Shown one piece after another: positions 7,274-15,700 of a stretch of DNA of 28,355 nucleotides. The DNA comes from Spirochaetales bacterium (GTDB taxonomy: Bacteria > Spirochaetota > Spirochaetia > DSM-27196 > SLST01), in the NCBI GenBank assembly GCA_007130265.1, contig SLST01000583.1, positions 1 to 28,355 on the forward strand, given 5' to 3'. Position 1 is the first letter of the stretch, and each line of letters begins with the position of its first letter. A program made the position numbers and the translations under genes. Under the pieces are notes generated by a model that had not been told where the DNA came from, ran no database searches, and saw nothing but the letters and a program-made list of their open reading frames with translations.

Positions 7274-8513
7274 ATTCCCTCCCGACGATGAGCCCGGGCC
7301 GCACGAAGAGCACGATGTAGGCAAGGATGACTGCCCCCATCACTCCGGACATGATCGCATACATTCCCGCGATGCCGAACCAATCGGCGAGATACCCGCC
7401 CACCGCGCTCCCGCTCATGCTTCCGAGGCCGAAACTCGCGATCGCCCCGGCGGTCTGCGCGACCGTTCGGGTGCCGGTCGGAGCGAGCCGGTTCAGGAGA
7501 TGAACGCTTGCGGGTAGGAAGAGTCCGAAGCTCGGGCCCTGCAGCGCCTGGGCCAGGACGACGAAGGTGGGTGAGGCGGCGTAGATGTGGATTCCGATCC
7601 GAAAGAGAAAGAAAACGAGGGCGATGAGCATGATCCTCGTATCGCGCAGCCGACGAATCAGCAAGGAGAACCCGAGCAGGAAGGGAAACTCACTGATCGC
7701 CATGATCGACAGCCCGAAGCCGAGGTCCTGATTCGTCCCGCCGACGTGCCGCATAAGCACCGGCAGGAAGACCTGAACCGGTCGAAAGGCGGTGAAGGTA
7801 ACAAAGGAGATCGCGAGGAGCGCGATCATCTGCGGCGAGAAGAAACGGCGGATCGTCGTGCTTCTCGCGTCGGTCTGCGGCTCCGGCGGCGGCACGCACG
7901 CCGGTGAAGCGGCGGCCCGAGGAGCGGCCCCGTCGGCTGCGGCCGAAGCGGCCGCAACGGGCCCATGGTACCGCTTCACGACGGTCACGATCACGGCCGT
8001 CACGGCGAGCGCCGCGGCGGAGCCCGGGAACATCCATTCGATACCGTGCGAGTCGAAGAGGGGCCCGGCGACCGCGACCGTGAGCGCAAACCCCAGAGAT
8101 CCCATGGATCGGGTCAGCCCGTAGTCGAGCCGCGGAACCCGGTCGCGCACCTGCATCGTCCAGCCGTCGAGGATGGGGGGGAGCGTCTGAACGGCAATCG
8201 AGATGAGCACGCTCAAAACGGCGACCGGGAAAAGAAGCGGGGGTGAGGCAAACATCGCGACCGCAAGCGCGATACCGACGACGAGCCCGTTGCGGAGCAC
8301 GAGCCCGGGCGCGCCGATGCGATCCGAGATGAGGCCGAGCACCGGCTGGCCCGCGATGTTCGCCACCGAGACGAGCGCCATCACGAGCCCGATCTGAACG
8401 GTCGAGAACCCGATCTCCTGATAGAAGGCGGAGAGAAACGCGAAGACGAGCCCGAACCCGGCCCAGAAGAACCACTGGATCGCCCCGAACATCGCGTTGT
8501 CGCGATGGGTCAT
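7245..8513 (-). CDS. MFS transporter, sugar or nucleoside symporter type
   Basis: 422-residue inner-membrane carrier with about 12 hydrophobic helices in two halves, split near residue 205 by a charged, Ala/Pro-rich cytoplasmic loop. The first helix is GAIQWFFWAGFGLVFAFLSAFY. The A-motif equivalent between helices 2 and 3 is GLISDRIGAPGLVLRNG. The overall look is of the LacY/nucleoside-H+ symporter-like part of the MFS, but the substrate is not readable. The start is ATG at 8513 (MTHRDNAMFG); the longer reading frame upstream is a shadow of the neighbouring URO-D gene. It begins 10 bases after the URO-D stop and overlaps the downstream GNAT gene by 29 bases. It probably imports the compound handled by this operon. 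Confidence 0.88.
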   Translation of the reverse strand: MTHRDNAMFGAIQWFFWAGFGLVFAFLSAFYQEIGFSTVQIGLVMALVSVANIAGQPVLGLISDRIGAPGLVLRNGLVVGIALAVAMFASPPLLFPVAVLSVLISIAVQTLPPILDGWTMQVRDRVPRLDYGLTRSMGSLGFALTVAVAGPLFDSHGIEWMFPGSAAALAVTAVIVTVVKRYHGPVAAASAAADGAAPRAAASPACVPPPEPQTDARSTTIRRFFSPQMIALLAISFVTFTAFRPVQVFLPVLMRHVGGTNQDLGFGLSIMAISEFPFLLGFSLLIRRLRDTRIMLIALVFFLFRIGIHIYAASPTFVVLAQALQGPSFGLFLPASVHLLNRLAPTGTRTVAQTAGAIASFGLGSMSGSAVGGYLADWFGIAGMYAIMSGVMGAVILAYIVLFVRPGLIVGREYATAADNGP

Positions 8514-8523
8514 GGTCCCGCTG

Positions 8524-9690
8524 TCATCCGCCCAGCTCGACGCAGCGGGCCCGGTAGTGGAGGTAGTTTTCGTACGGCACCTCTTCGGGAACGCCGTGGT
8601 CGCAGGTGGGGATGTAACCGCCGCGTTCACGCATGACGGGGAGAATCCGCTCCACCTCCCGGTCGATCGCATCCTTGCTCTCTGCGAGGATCCGTTTGTC
8701 GATGCCGCCGAAAAGGGCGAGGTCCGGGTACCGACGTCCAACCTCGACGACGTCGCAGCCGGAGGCAACCTCGAACGGCGACATGGCGTCCATCCCGATC
8801 TCACGATAGAGCGGTATAACGGGCACCGCAAACCCGTCGGTATCGATCTGAATGTAGAGGTGCCGCGCCGGGTCGAGCTGCCGCCGGCGGACCCGGCTGA
8901 TCAGCTCGCGATAGTAGGGCAGGAGGAACTCGCGCATCATATCCGGAGAGATCAACGGCCCCGTGTTGAAACAGATATCCTCGGCGAGGAAGATCTCATC
9001 GAGCGTAACGTGCTCCTGATGTCTGGCGATAACCGCGTCGGCCAGATCGAACCACGTCTTCATGCAGTCATGAATCAGTTCCGGAGCGTCGTGGACTGCA
9101 TACAGCAGGTCAACAGGACCGATCAGGCTGCGCAGGTACATGTAGCCGCCCACAAGATTCTGCGTGATCACGCGACCCTCCGCAGCGCAGGCGCGCGCGA
9201 CATCCATCCGCGCGTCAAGATCGGCGTACCGTTGGTCCGCCGCCGGATCGAGCCGCCATTTGACGTCGGCTTCCCAGGTTCTGAGGTCCTTGACCGGGTG
9301 GTCGAGGTATTCGGGCATAAAGCCGCTGCGTCGGCCCTTGAAGCAGAGGACGGCACGCCCGGCGAAATCCTGTACCACTTCCAGCTCGCCACGATCCTCG
9401 AGAATCTTCTCCTCGAACTGCGGAGCGAAGGCTGCCTCACACCACCCGAGCTGACCGAGCGCGTGGTTACCCGGGGGGTCGTAGGAGAAGAGCCGGGCGA
9501 GATCAGCGTCGTGCGGCATGCCCTGCTCCTTCCATCGCTCGAGGCAGTAGAACCCGAACTCGCGCCGGACGAGCGGCGCGCCGGGAACACGGGCATAGGC
9601 GTCTCTGAGCTTGCGGGCAGCGGGTATCATACGGTCCCGGGGGACGCACGAATGGACCCCGTCGACCTGTCCCGTACTCGTGGGCATCAT
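8524..9690 (-). CDS. Uroporphyrinogen decarboxylase-fold protein (URO-D superfamily)
   Basis: 388-residue TIM-barrel protein of the URO-D/MtaA-like superfamily, cytosolic. Supporting segments are FGFYCLERWKEQGMP near the N-terminus, the middle LIGPVDLLYAVHDAPELIHDCM and AEDICFNTGPLISPDMMREFLLPYY, and the C-terminal FGGIDKR with CDHGVPEEVPYENYLHY, which occupies the usual superfamily C-terminal position. No other heme genes are present and the sequence diverges from true HemE, so heme synthesis is unlikely. Other known roles in the superfamily are corrinoid- or cobamide-linked methyl transfer and uncharacterised catabolism. GAGGAGGAAGGAG precedes the ATGATG start; the outer-membrane barrel gene ends 18 bases upstream and the MFS gene starts 10 bases downstream. 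Confidence 0.85.
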   Translation of the reverse strand: MMPTSTGQVDGVHSCVPRDRMIPAARKLRDAYARVPGAPLVRREFGFYCLERWKEQGMPHDADLARLFSYDPPGNHALGQLGWCEAAFAPQFEEKILEDRGELEVVQDFAGRAVLCFKGRRSGFMPEYLDHPVKDLRTWEADVKWRLDPAADQRYADLDARMDVARACAAEGRVITQNLVGGYMYLRSLIGPVDLLYAVHDAPELIHDCMKTWFDLADAVIARHQEHVTLDEIFLAEDICFNTGPLISPDMMREFLLPYYRELISRVRRRQLDPARHLYIQIDTDGFAVPVIPLYREIGMDAMSPFEVASGCDVVEVGRRYPDLALFGGIDKRILAESKDAIDREVERILPVMRERGGYIPTCDHGVPEEVPYENYLHYRARCVELGG

Positions 9691-9708
9691 GACTCCTTCC
9701 TCCTCAGT

Positions 9709-10194
9709 TCAGAACGAGAACAAAAGCCCCGCGGCCACATGTGACACGCGGGTGTTCGTGTCGTCGTAGAACAGGACCTTGTACTTGTACTGGGCAAAGC
9801 CGCTGATGTTGCTCAGAACCCGGATCGTGAAACCGCCGAGCACACCGACATGCGCGGTCGTACCGCTACCCGACGCCGTGAGACCGGGAGCAACGCCGAA
9901 ATAGAGAGCGGAGAGACGAAGCGGTACCATGAACTTGAACGCGAGCGCGACATCGGTCGCATAGACACCGTCCATCTGGTAGAGCTCGGAGGACGGTGAG
10001 AGGTGCAGCGTGTTGAGGATAGGGATGTTCACGTGGAACCCCCAGGCGAACGACGTATCCCGTGAGCCGTCGACGGAACGGGCGGGGACCGCAACGCCCG
10101 CACCCACGCCAAGGGCGACGGACCCGGCCTGTGCGGCGACGGACCCGGCACCGGCGACCAGCAACAGAACCGTCAGGACTGCCATACGCTTCAT
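9709..10194 (-). CDS. Small outer-membrane beta-barrel protein
   Basis: 161-residue exported protein. The start MKRMAVLTVLLLVAGAG is a classic signal peptide (positive n-region, hydrophobic core) with likely cleavage after VAA before QAG. The mature part has alternating short hydrophobic strands separated by Gly/Ser/Asp turns, and it ends in LLFSF. A C-terminal aromatic residue is the usual BAM recognition mark of outer-membrane barrels. About 8 strands are plausible. The ligand is unknown. The start ATG at 10194 has no Shine-Dalgarno site but lies 6 bases after a -10 box, which predicts a leaderless message. It is the first gene of the operon with URO-D, MFS and GNAT, so it may serve the same substrate route. 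Confidence 0.8.
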   Translation of the reverse strand: MKRMAVLTVLLLVAGAGSVAAQAGSVALGVGAGVAVPARSVDGSRDTSFAWGFHVNIPILNTLHLSPSSELYQMDGVYATDVALAFKFMVPLRLSALYFGVAPGLTASGSGTTAHVGVLGGFTIRVLSNISGFAQYKYKVLFYDDTNTRVSHVAAGLLFSF

Positions 10195-10200
10195 GCCACG

Positions 10201-10229
10201 AGCATACCGCGTGAGCAAGGCGGGTACAA
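10201..10229 (-). promoter_or_regulatory. Promoter of the barrel/URO-D operon, leaderless type
   Basis: On the minus strand TTGTAC (10229-10224), a spacer of exactly 17 bases, TATGCT (10206-10201), then CGTGGC and the ATG. Transcription should begin at or next to the start codon, and no ribosome site is present. Confidence 0.75.
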
Positions 10230-10259
10230 GCCGCCTGTGCACCTACCGGGCTTTTCGTG

Positions 10260-10265
10260 CATACT
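10260..10265 (+). promoter_or_regulatory. Candidate -10 box of the SGNH esterase gene, leaderless type
   Basis: CATACT matches 4 of 6 consensus bases and is followed by six bases (CGCCGA) and the ATG at 10272. A weak -35 (TGTGCA, 10236-10241) lies 18 bases upstream. It is divergent from the barrel promoter within a 77-base spacer. Confidence 0.45.
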
Positions 10266-10271
10266 CGCCGA

Positions 10272-11309
10272 ATGACAAGCATCCGCCTCCATCACTCGCA
10301 CGTGCAGGGCGCACTATCATTCACCCGACCCTCGACCGGGACTCTGCGTCCGTGGCGCCTGCCGGCTGCCGAGTTCCGCCTCTTTCCCAGTCCGGATGAC
10401 GCGCTGGTGATGCGCGCGGGTTGTCCGTCCGGTGTTCGCATTCGATTCGCCACAACCTCCCGCCGGGTAGACGTGCGGATACGGCCGGCAGAACCCGGGG
10501 CCGTATCGCCGGAAGATCCGTTTGTCGCAGACCTGACCTGCGCCGGTGTTCTGGTGGAATCACGACCGGTCGAGCAGGGAAGGGTCCGCTTCACGCTGGA
10601 ATCCGGACAGGGAGACGAGACGACCGAGGAAGGCCTGCCGGTGTATGAGATCTGGTTGAGCCCGTTTCACGGCACGCACCTGGAATCGATGGAGATCGAG
10701 GACGGGTCGGTCTTTGACGTACCGACCGACGACCGGCCGCGCTGGATCACGTACGGCAGCTCGATCACCATGTGCCGCCAGGCCTGTTCGCCGGCGCGGA
10801 CGTGGCCCGCGACGGCGGCTCGCCGGCTGAACCTCAACCTCACGAACCTGGGGTTCGGCGGTCAATGCCATCTCGATCCGATGATCGGCCGCGTCATCCG
10901 CGATCTTCCGGCGGACCTCATCACCGTGAAGCTCGGAATCAACGTCTACGGCGGCGCAACACTGGGGACTCGGACGTACGAGCCTGCGGTGATCGGGCTG
11001 ATCAAGACTATCCGCGACGGCCATGGCCGGACCCCGATCGGGGTCATCACGTCGATACTCTCTCCGCCACGCGAGCGAGTGCCCAACGCGCTTGGATGCA
11101 CGCTGGAGGACTACCGGGCGATGACGCGCGAGGCGGTATCCCGTCTCCAGGAGCACGGCGACGACCGCCTCTTTCTGTTTGAGGGCAGCGAGTTGTTCTG
11201 GGAAGAGGACGCGCACCTCCTGCCGGACGAGCTGCACCCGAACGGGGCGGGGTACGAGCTGATGGGTATCCGCGCGGCCGAGCAGATGCTGCCGCGGCTC
11301 ATAGGTTGA
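10272..11309 (+). CDS. SGNH/GDSL-like esterase with N-terminal beta domain
   Basis: 345-residue hydrolase. Residues about 10-150 form a beta-rich domain (SFTRPSTGTLRPWRLP, then repeated short strands), like the jelly-roll seen before SGNH domains in carbohydrate esterases. The SGNH core follows: block I TYGSSIT with nucleophile S163, block II GFGGQ (G195-G197), block III LGINVYG with N224, and block V PDELHPNGAGYE with D319 and H322. All four catalytic blocks are intact. The likely role is deacylation of a glycan or small ester. No signal peptide is visible, which is unusual for a polysaccharide esterase and suggests action on imported oligomers. The start is the ATG at 10272; an upstream GTG at 10257 is in frame, but the -10 box overlaps it. 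It stands alone between two promoters. Confidence 0.85.
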   Translation: MTSIRLHHSHVQGALSFTRPSTGTLRPWRLPAAEFRLFPSPDDALVMRAGCPSGVRIRFATTSRRVDVRIRPAEPGAVSPEDPFVADLTCAGVLVESRPVEQGRVRFTLESGQGDETTEEGLPVYEIWLSPFHGTHLESMEIEDGSVFDVPTDDRPRWITYGSSITMCRQACSPARTWPATAARRLNLNLTNLGFGGQCHLDPMIGRVIRDLPADLITVKLGINVYGGATLGTRTYEPAVIGLIKTIRDGHGRTPIGVITSILSPPRERVPNALGCTLEDYRAMTREAVSRLQEHGDDRLFLFEGSELFWEEDAHLLPDELHPNGAGYELMGIRAAEQMLPRLIG

Positions 11310-11337
11310 CCCCGGGCTGAAGGTCGCGCTCGGCGAG

Positions 11338-11350
11338 ACCGCCTTGCGGT
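11338..11350 (+). terminator. Small hairpin after the SGNH gene
   Basis: ACCGC (11338-11342), loop CTT, GCGGT (11346-11350), followed by TCT. The stem is short and has no U-tract, so it is at best a weak terminator. It lies in the 113-base spacer before the GDH promoter. Confidence 0.25.
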
Positions 11351-11370
11351 TCTGAGGCGCCCCGACGACG

Positions 11371-11399
11371 TTGACCCCTCCACGACCCGGGTCTATCAT
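11371..11399 (+). promoter_or_regulatory. Sigma-70-type promoter of the GDH-fusion operon
   Basis: TTGACC (11371-11376), a 17-base spacer and TATCAT (11394-11399). The ribosome site AAGGAGG (11411-11417) follows with 5 bases to the ATG at 11423, giving a conventional short leader. Confidence 0.82.
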
Positions 11400-11422
11400 G
11401 ATCCTGGAGCAAGGAGGTAGCG

Positions 11423-12706
11423 ATGCCCCGTCCCTACAGCGCATTCGCCGTCGCTCAGTCGCAGTTCGACCGTATAGCGGAACTGCTCGATCTCGACTCC
11501 GGCACACGGGAGCTCCTGCGAGCGCCGGCCAGGGAATACACGTTTGCGATCCCGGTCCGGATGGATGCCGGGTCGGTGGAGGTCTTCCGCGGGTTTCGCG
11601 TGCAGCACAACGACGCCCGGGGGCCGGCAAAAGGCGGCATTCGCTTCCATCCGCTGGAGACGCTCGACAGTGTTCGAGCGCTCGCGATGTGGATGACGTG
11701 GAAGTGCGCCGTCGCGGATCTTCCTCTCGGCGGGGCGAAGGGCGGTGTGATCTGTGACCCGCACAACCTTACTCCGCGGGAGCAGGAGCAGATCTGCCGT
11801 GGCTGGGTGCGCCAGGTCGTCCGCGACATAGGTCCGCTGCGCGACGTGCCGGCGCCCGACGTCATGACAACCGCCCAGCACATGCTGTGGATGCTCGATG
11901 AGTACGAGGTAATCGCCGGCGGACGGTACCCGGGGGCATTTACGGGAAAGCCGGTCGGCATGGGCGGATCGCTCGGCCGCCAGGAGGCGACAGGATTCGG
12001 CGTCATCTTCACCCTTGTCGAGGCGCTGGGCCTGCTCGATCTGACGCCGCAGCAGACTCGCGCGTCGGTCCAGGGATTCGGCGCCGTGGGCCAGGCCGCG
12101 ATCGCGCTCTACCACGAGCTCGGTGGCACGACGGTAGCCGTCGCGTGCTGGAACCAGGCCGATCAGGAAGCGTACACGTTCCGGCGCGCCGACGGAGTCG
12201 ACCCGGACGAGCTGAAAAGCATCACGAACCGCTACGGTGACATCGACGTCGCGCAGGCGCGCGAGCGTGGATACGAGGTCCTCGACGGCGGAGCATGGCT
12301 CGAACAGGAGGTCGAGGTTCTGATTCCGGCGGCGCTCGAGAACCAGATAACCCCGGAGAGCGTAGAGAATGTCAGACCGACGGTCCGGGTAGTCGCGGAG
12401 GGCGCGAACGGCCCAACCGACCCGGATGCGGACGAACGGCTGCAGGGCCGCGGTATCACGGTGATTCCGGATATCCTTGCCAACGCGGGCGGGGTAACGT
12501 GCAGCTATTTCGAGCAGGTTCAGAGCAACGGCAACTTCTACTGGCAGAAGGACGAGGTGATAGGCAGGCTTCGCGTCAAGATGACCGAGGCCTTCCTGGA
12601 GGTAGCCGATCAAGCCGACCGCAAATCGCTCTCGTTACGCGACTCCGCCTACGTGACCGCGATCGACCGTGTCGCGCGTGCCTGTCGTGATCGCGGTTGG
12701 GTCTAA
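11423..12706 (+). CDS. Glu/Leu/Phe/Val dehydrogenase family (glutamate dehydrogenase-like)
   Basis: 427-residue NAD(P)-dependent amino-acid dehydrogenase; the expected reaction is interconversion of glutamate with 2-oxoglutarate and ammonium. Substrate-domain residues are all present: GPAKGGIRFHP (K70), MTWKCAVADLPLGGAKGG (K94 and catalytic K106) and the catalytic aspartate in VPAPDVMT (D146). The Rossmann motif GFGAVG is at 218-223. The segment after the second Rossmann strand reads VACWNQADQEAYTF where relatives usually have a form like VSDSKGAIYNP, so cofactor preference cannot be inferred by the usual rule. The typical C-terminal segments GANGPT and IPDILANAGGVTCSYFEQVQ are kept. It has a strong promoter and ribosome site. 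The stop is 2 bases before the ATG of the ATP-grasp/nucleotidyltransferase gene. Glutamate is the most likely substrate, but leucine or another amino acid is not excluded. Confidence 0.92.
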   Translation: MPRPYSAFAVAQSQFDRIAELLDLDSGTRELLRAPAREYTFAIPVRMDAGSVEVFRGFRVQHNDARGPAKGGIRFHPLETLDSVRALAMWMTWKCAVADLPLGGAKGGVICDPHNLTPREQEQICRGWVRQVVRDIGPLRDVPAPDVMTTAQHMLWMLDEYEVIAGGRYPGAFTGKPVGMGGSLGRQEATGFGVIFTLVEALGLLDLTPQQTRASVQGFGAVGQAAIALYHELGGTTVAVACWNQADQEAYTFRRADGVDPDELKSITNRYGDIDVAQARERGYEVLDGGAWLEQEVEVLIPAALENQITPESVENVRPTVRVVAEGANGPTDPDADERLQGRGITVIPDILANAGGVTCSYFEQVQSNGNFYWQKDEVIGRLRVKMTEAFLEVADQADRKSLSLRDSAYVTAIDRVARACRDRGWV

Positions 12707-12708
12707 CC

Positions 12709-15700
12709 ATGAGCGAAGGGAACGCTGAGCTGGTCAAACTTTCCGAGCGCGCCAAGGAGCTGCGTTGCCTCTACCAGATCGAGGAATTGCTTCTCGATCG
12801 CGGACGCGACTTCGACCGGACCCTCCAGGAAGTGGTCAACCATCTGCCGGAGGCGTGGGAGTTTGCATCGATCTGCCAGGCACGCCTGGTTCTCGAGGAC
12901 CGTGACTACACAACCGAGGTATTCGACGCACCCGTCGTGTCTATGAGCGAGCCGATTGTGACACGCTCCGGCCAGGTCGGGCTCATCGAGGTATCGTACC
13001 GCGCTTCCGACGCAGTTCACCGGTTCATGCCCGAGGAGGAGCAGCTGCTGCGCACGATCGCTCAGCGCATCGGACTCGCGGTCGAGTACCGCGAGTTGCA
13101 GCAGACGGTCCATGAGATCGACCAGATGCGCAGCGGCGGCAGACCTAGTCACCACGAGTGGCACACGATCGTCGAGCTTCTCGTCCGGACGGATCAGAAA
13201 CTCTACGCGCGCATGGCTCGGAAGCTGCTTGCACACATGTGCTGGAGCGGAGTACGCGACGCCTCCTGCCTCTTCGGAGAGGAGGATGTAGCGTACCTTC
13301 AAGCGGCCGAGGAAACCGGTCACAACGCGCCGCAGGGCACGACGGCGCGTCCGGACGTACTGGAGAGCAGCGCGCGGATTTTCGAGATCGCCGAGCAGAA
13401 TCTCAGCGAGCGCACCATCTTCACGCTTCTGCAGAAATGGCTGAAGGAAGACAAGGCGAGCTTCATCTTCCGCACCCTCGTCAACCTGGATCACTCGCTG
13501 ACCGACGTCGCCGACGCGGTGCGCCGCTTCATTGATCTGAACCCGCCGGACGGGCTCGAGATTTCCGAAGCGACGGGCAAGGGCATCCAGGTCCTGTTGA
13601 TCCGCCGGATGATCACGAACCAGCTCGAGTACATCAACGTCGCCAAACGGCACCTGACCATTCGCGACTTCTACGACCTGATCGATCACATGATTATCCC
13701 CGCTCGGAGCCACGGCGTCATCGGCGGGAAGGCAGCCGGCCTCCTGCTCGCAGGCCGGATACTCCGGTCGCACGCAGACGCGCGACCAGGCCTCGCGGAA
13801 GTCGCAACGCCGAAGACATGGTACCTGCCGTCGGATAGCCTGCACTACTTCATGAACTTCAACGACATGGAGGAGATGTTCGAACAGAAGTACAAGCCGA
13901 TGGAGGAGATCCGCAGCGAGTACCCGCACATCGTCGAGCTGTTCAAGAGCTCGCGTTTTCCGCCGGAGATCGTGCACGGCCTGTCGATGGCCCTCGACGA
14001 TCTGGGTCCGGATCCAATAATCGTCCGCTCCTCGAGCCGACTCGAAGACCGATTCGGATCAGCCTTCTCCGGCAAGTACAAGAGCCTCTTCATCGCAAAC
14101 CAGGGCACGAAACACGAGCGCCTTGCGGCGCTCCTGGACGCGGTTGCCGAGGTATACTCATCGCTGTTCGGCCCTGACCCCATCCAGTACCGCGTGGAGC
14201 GCGGTCTGCTCGACGTGCGCGAGGAGATGGGCGTGATCATACAGCAGGTAGTCGGGAGCCGCGTCGGCGACTACTTCCTGCCCACCTGCGCCGGTCTCGC
14301 GTTCAGCAGCAATGAGTTCCGTTGGTCGGCCCGGCTCAACCGGGAGGACGGGCTCGTCCGCCTCGTTCCCGGCCTGGGCACACGAGCGGTGGATCGTACG
14401 CCCGACGACTACCCGGTTCTCGTAGCGCCGGGCCAACCCGGGCTCCGTGTCAACAGCACGCCTGAGGAGACCGCCCGCTACTCGCCGGCGAAGCTCGACG
14501 TGCTCAATCTGAAGAGAAACCGTTTCGAGACGGTTGGAGTCGATGCGTTTCTGAAGGCCCACGGCGAGGAGTTGCCCGGTGTCGAACGCGTGGTCTCAAC
14601 CTTCGCCGACGGCCGCCTTACGCGCCAGTCACGGTTGATGCTCGACTTCTCGTCCGAGCTTGTCGTGACCTTCGAAGGGCTCATCAACGACCCGGCTTTC
14701 ATCACGACCGTCAAGGATATGCTCGAGGTGCTCGAGACCGAGATCGGTACCGCGGTCGATATCGAGTTCGCCTACGACGGCCGGCGGATCTGGCTGCTCC
14801 AGTGCCGTCCTCAGAGCCGGTCCACTGACACTGAACCGGCACCTATTCCAAAGAGTATCGACGAGCGCGACCTGCTGTTCCGCTCACGCCGACATGTCTC
14901 GAACGGCCTGCTGCCGGACATCTCCCACATCGTATACGTTGATGGGAGACGGTACGGGCTGCTGCCGTCTGCCAGGGAGATGCGGGCGGTGGGGCTTGCG
15001 GTGAGCAAGCTCAACAAGGTTCTTCCCAAGCGACGCTTCGTCCTGATCGGCCCGGGTCGCTGGGGCAGCCGGGGCGACATCCGCCAGGGTGTGAATGTGG
15101 GGTACGCCGACATCAGCAATACCGCCGCGCTGATGGAGGTTGCCGCCGAGGGGGCGGAGTTCAGGCCTGATCTTTCGTTCGGGACGCACTTCTTCCAGGA
15201 TCTCGTTGAGGCGTCGATCCGTTACATACCCGTCTATCCCGGTGACGAAGAGAGCACGTTTGACGAGAGATTCCTTGGAAGGAGCCATAACGAGCTTGCG
15301 GAGCTTCTGCCCGAGTTCGCCGCGCTCGATCACGTGATCCGGGTAATCGATGTTCCCAAGGCGACCGGCGGCAAGGTGCTGCGCATCCTGCAGAACGCAG
15401 ACCTCAACGAGGCGGTCGGTCTCTTCGCCGACCCCGCCCCGGGGAAACCTTCCCGCGCTCTGCAGAGTCCTGACCACAGGCCAACCGTCGCGGTTCACCG
15501 CGACCCGGATGACCACTGGCGCTGGCGCTACGAAATGGCCGAGCGCATCGCCGCGAGGGTCGCTGCGGATCGCTATGGTGTAAAAGCGATGTACATCATA
15601 GGCAGCGTCAAGAACGCGACGGCGGGCCCCGGAAGCGACATAGATCTGCTCGTCCATCACGCCGGCGACGATGAGCAGCTCCAGAAGCTGCAGACCTACC

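Noticed and set aside
8514..8831. N-terminal extension of the MFS gene by 106 codons
   Set aside because: It is Ser/Arg/Thr-rich, overlaps the URO-D coding region in another frame, and the first transmembrane helix follows the ATG at 8513.
8497..9744. 415-codon plus-strand frame opposite the URO-D gene
   Set aside because: The minus-strand frame has a strong ribosome site and family motifs; the plus frame has neither.
12697..12708. Upstream TTG start for the ATP-grasp fusion
   Set aside because: It lies inside the GDH gene and adds only four residues; the ATG at 12709, 2 bases after the GDH stop, is the simpler coupled start.
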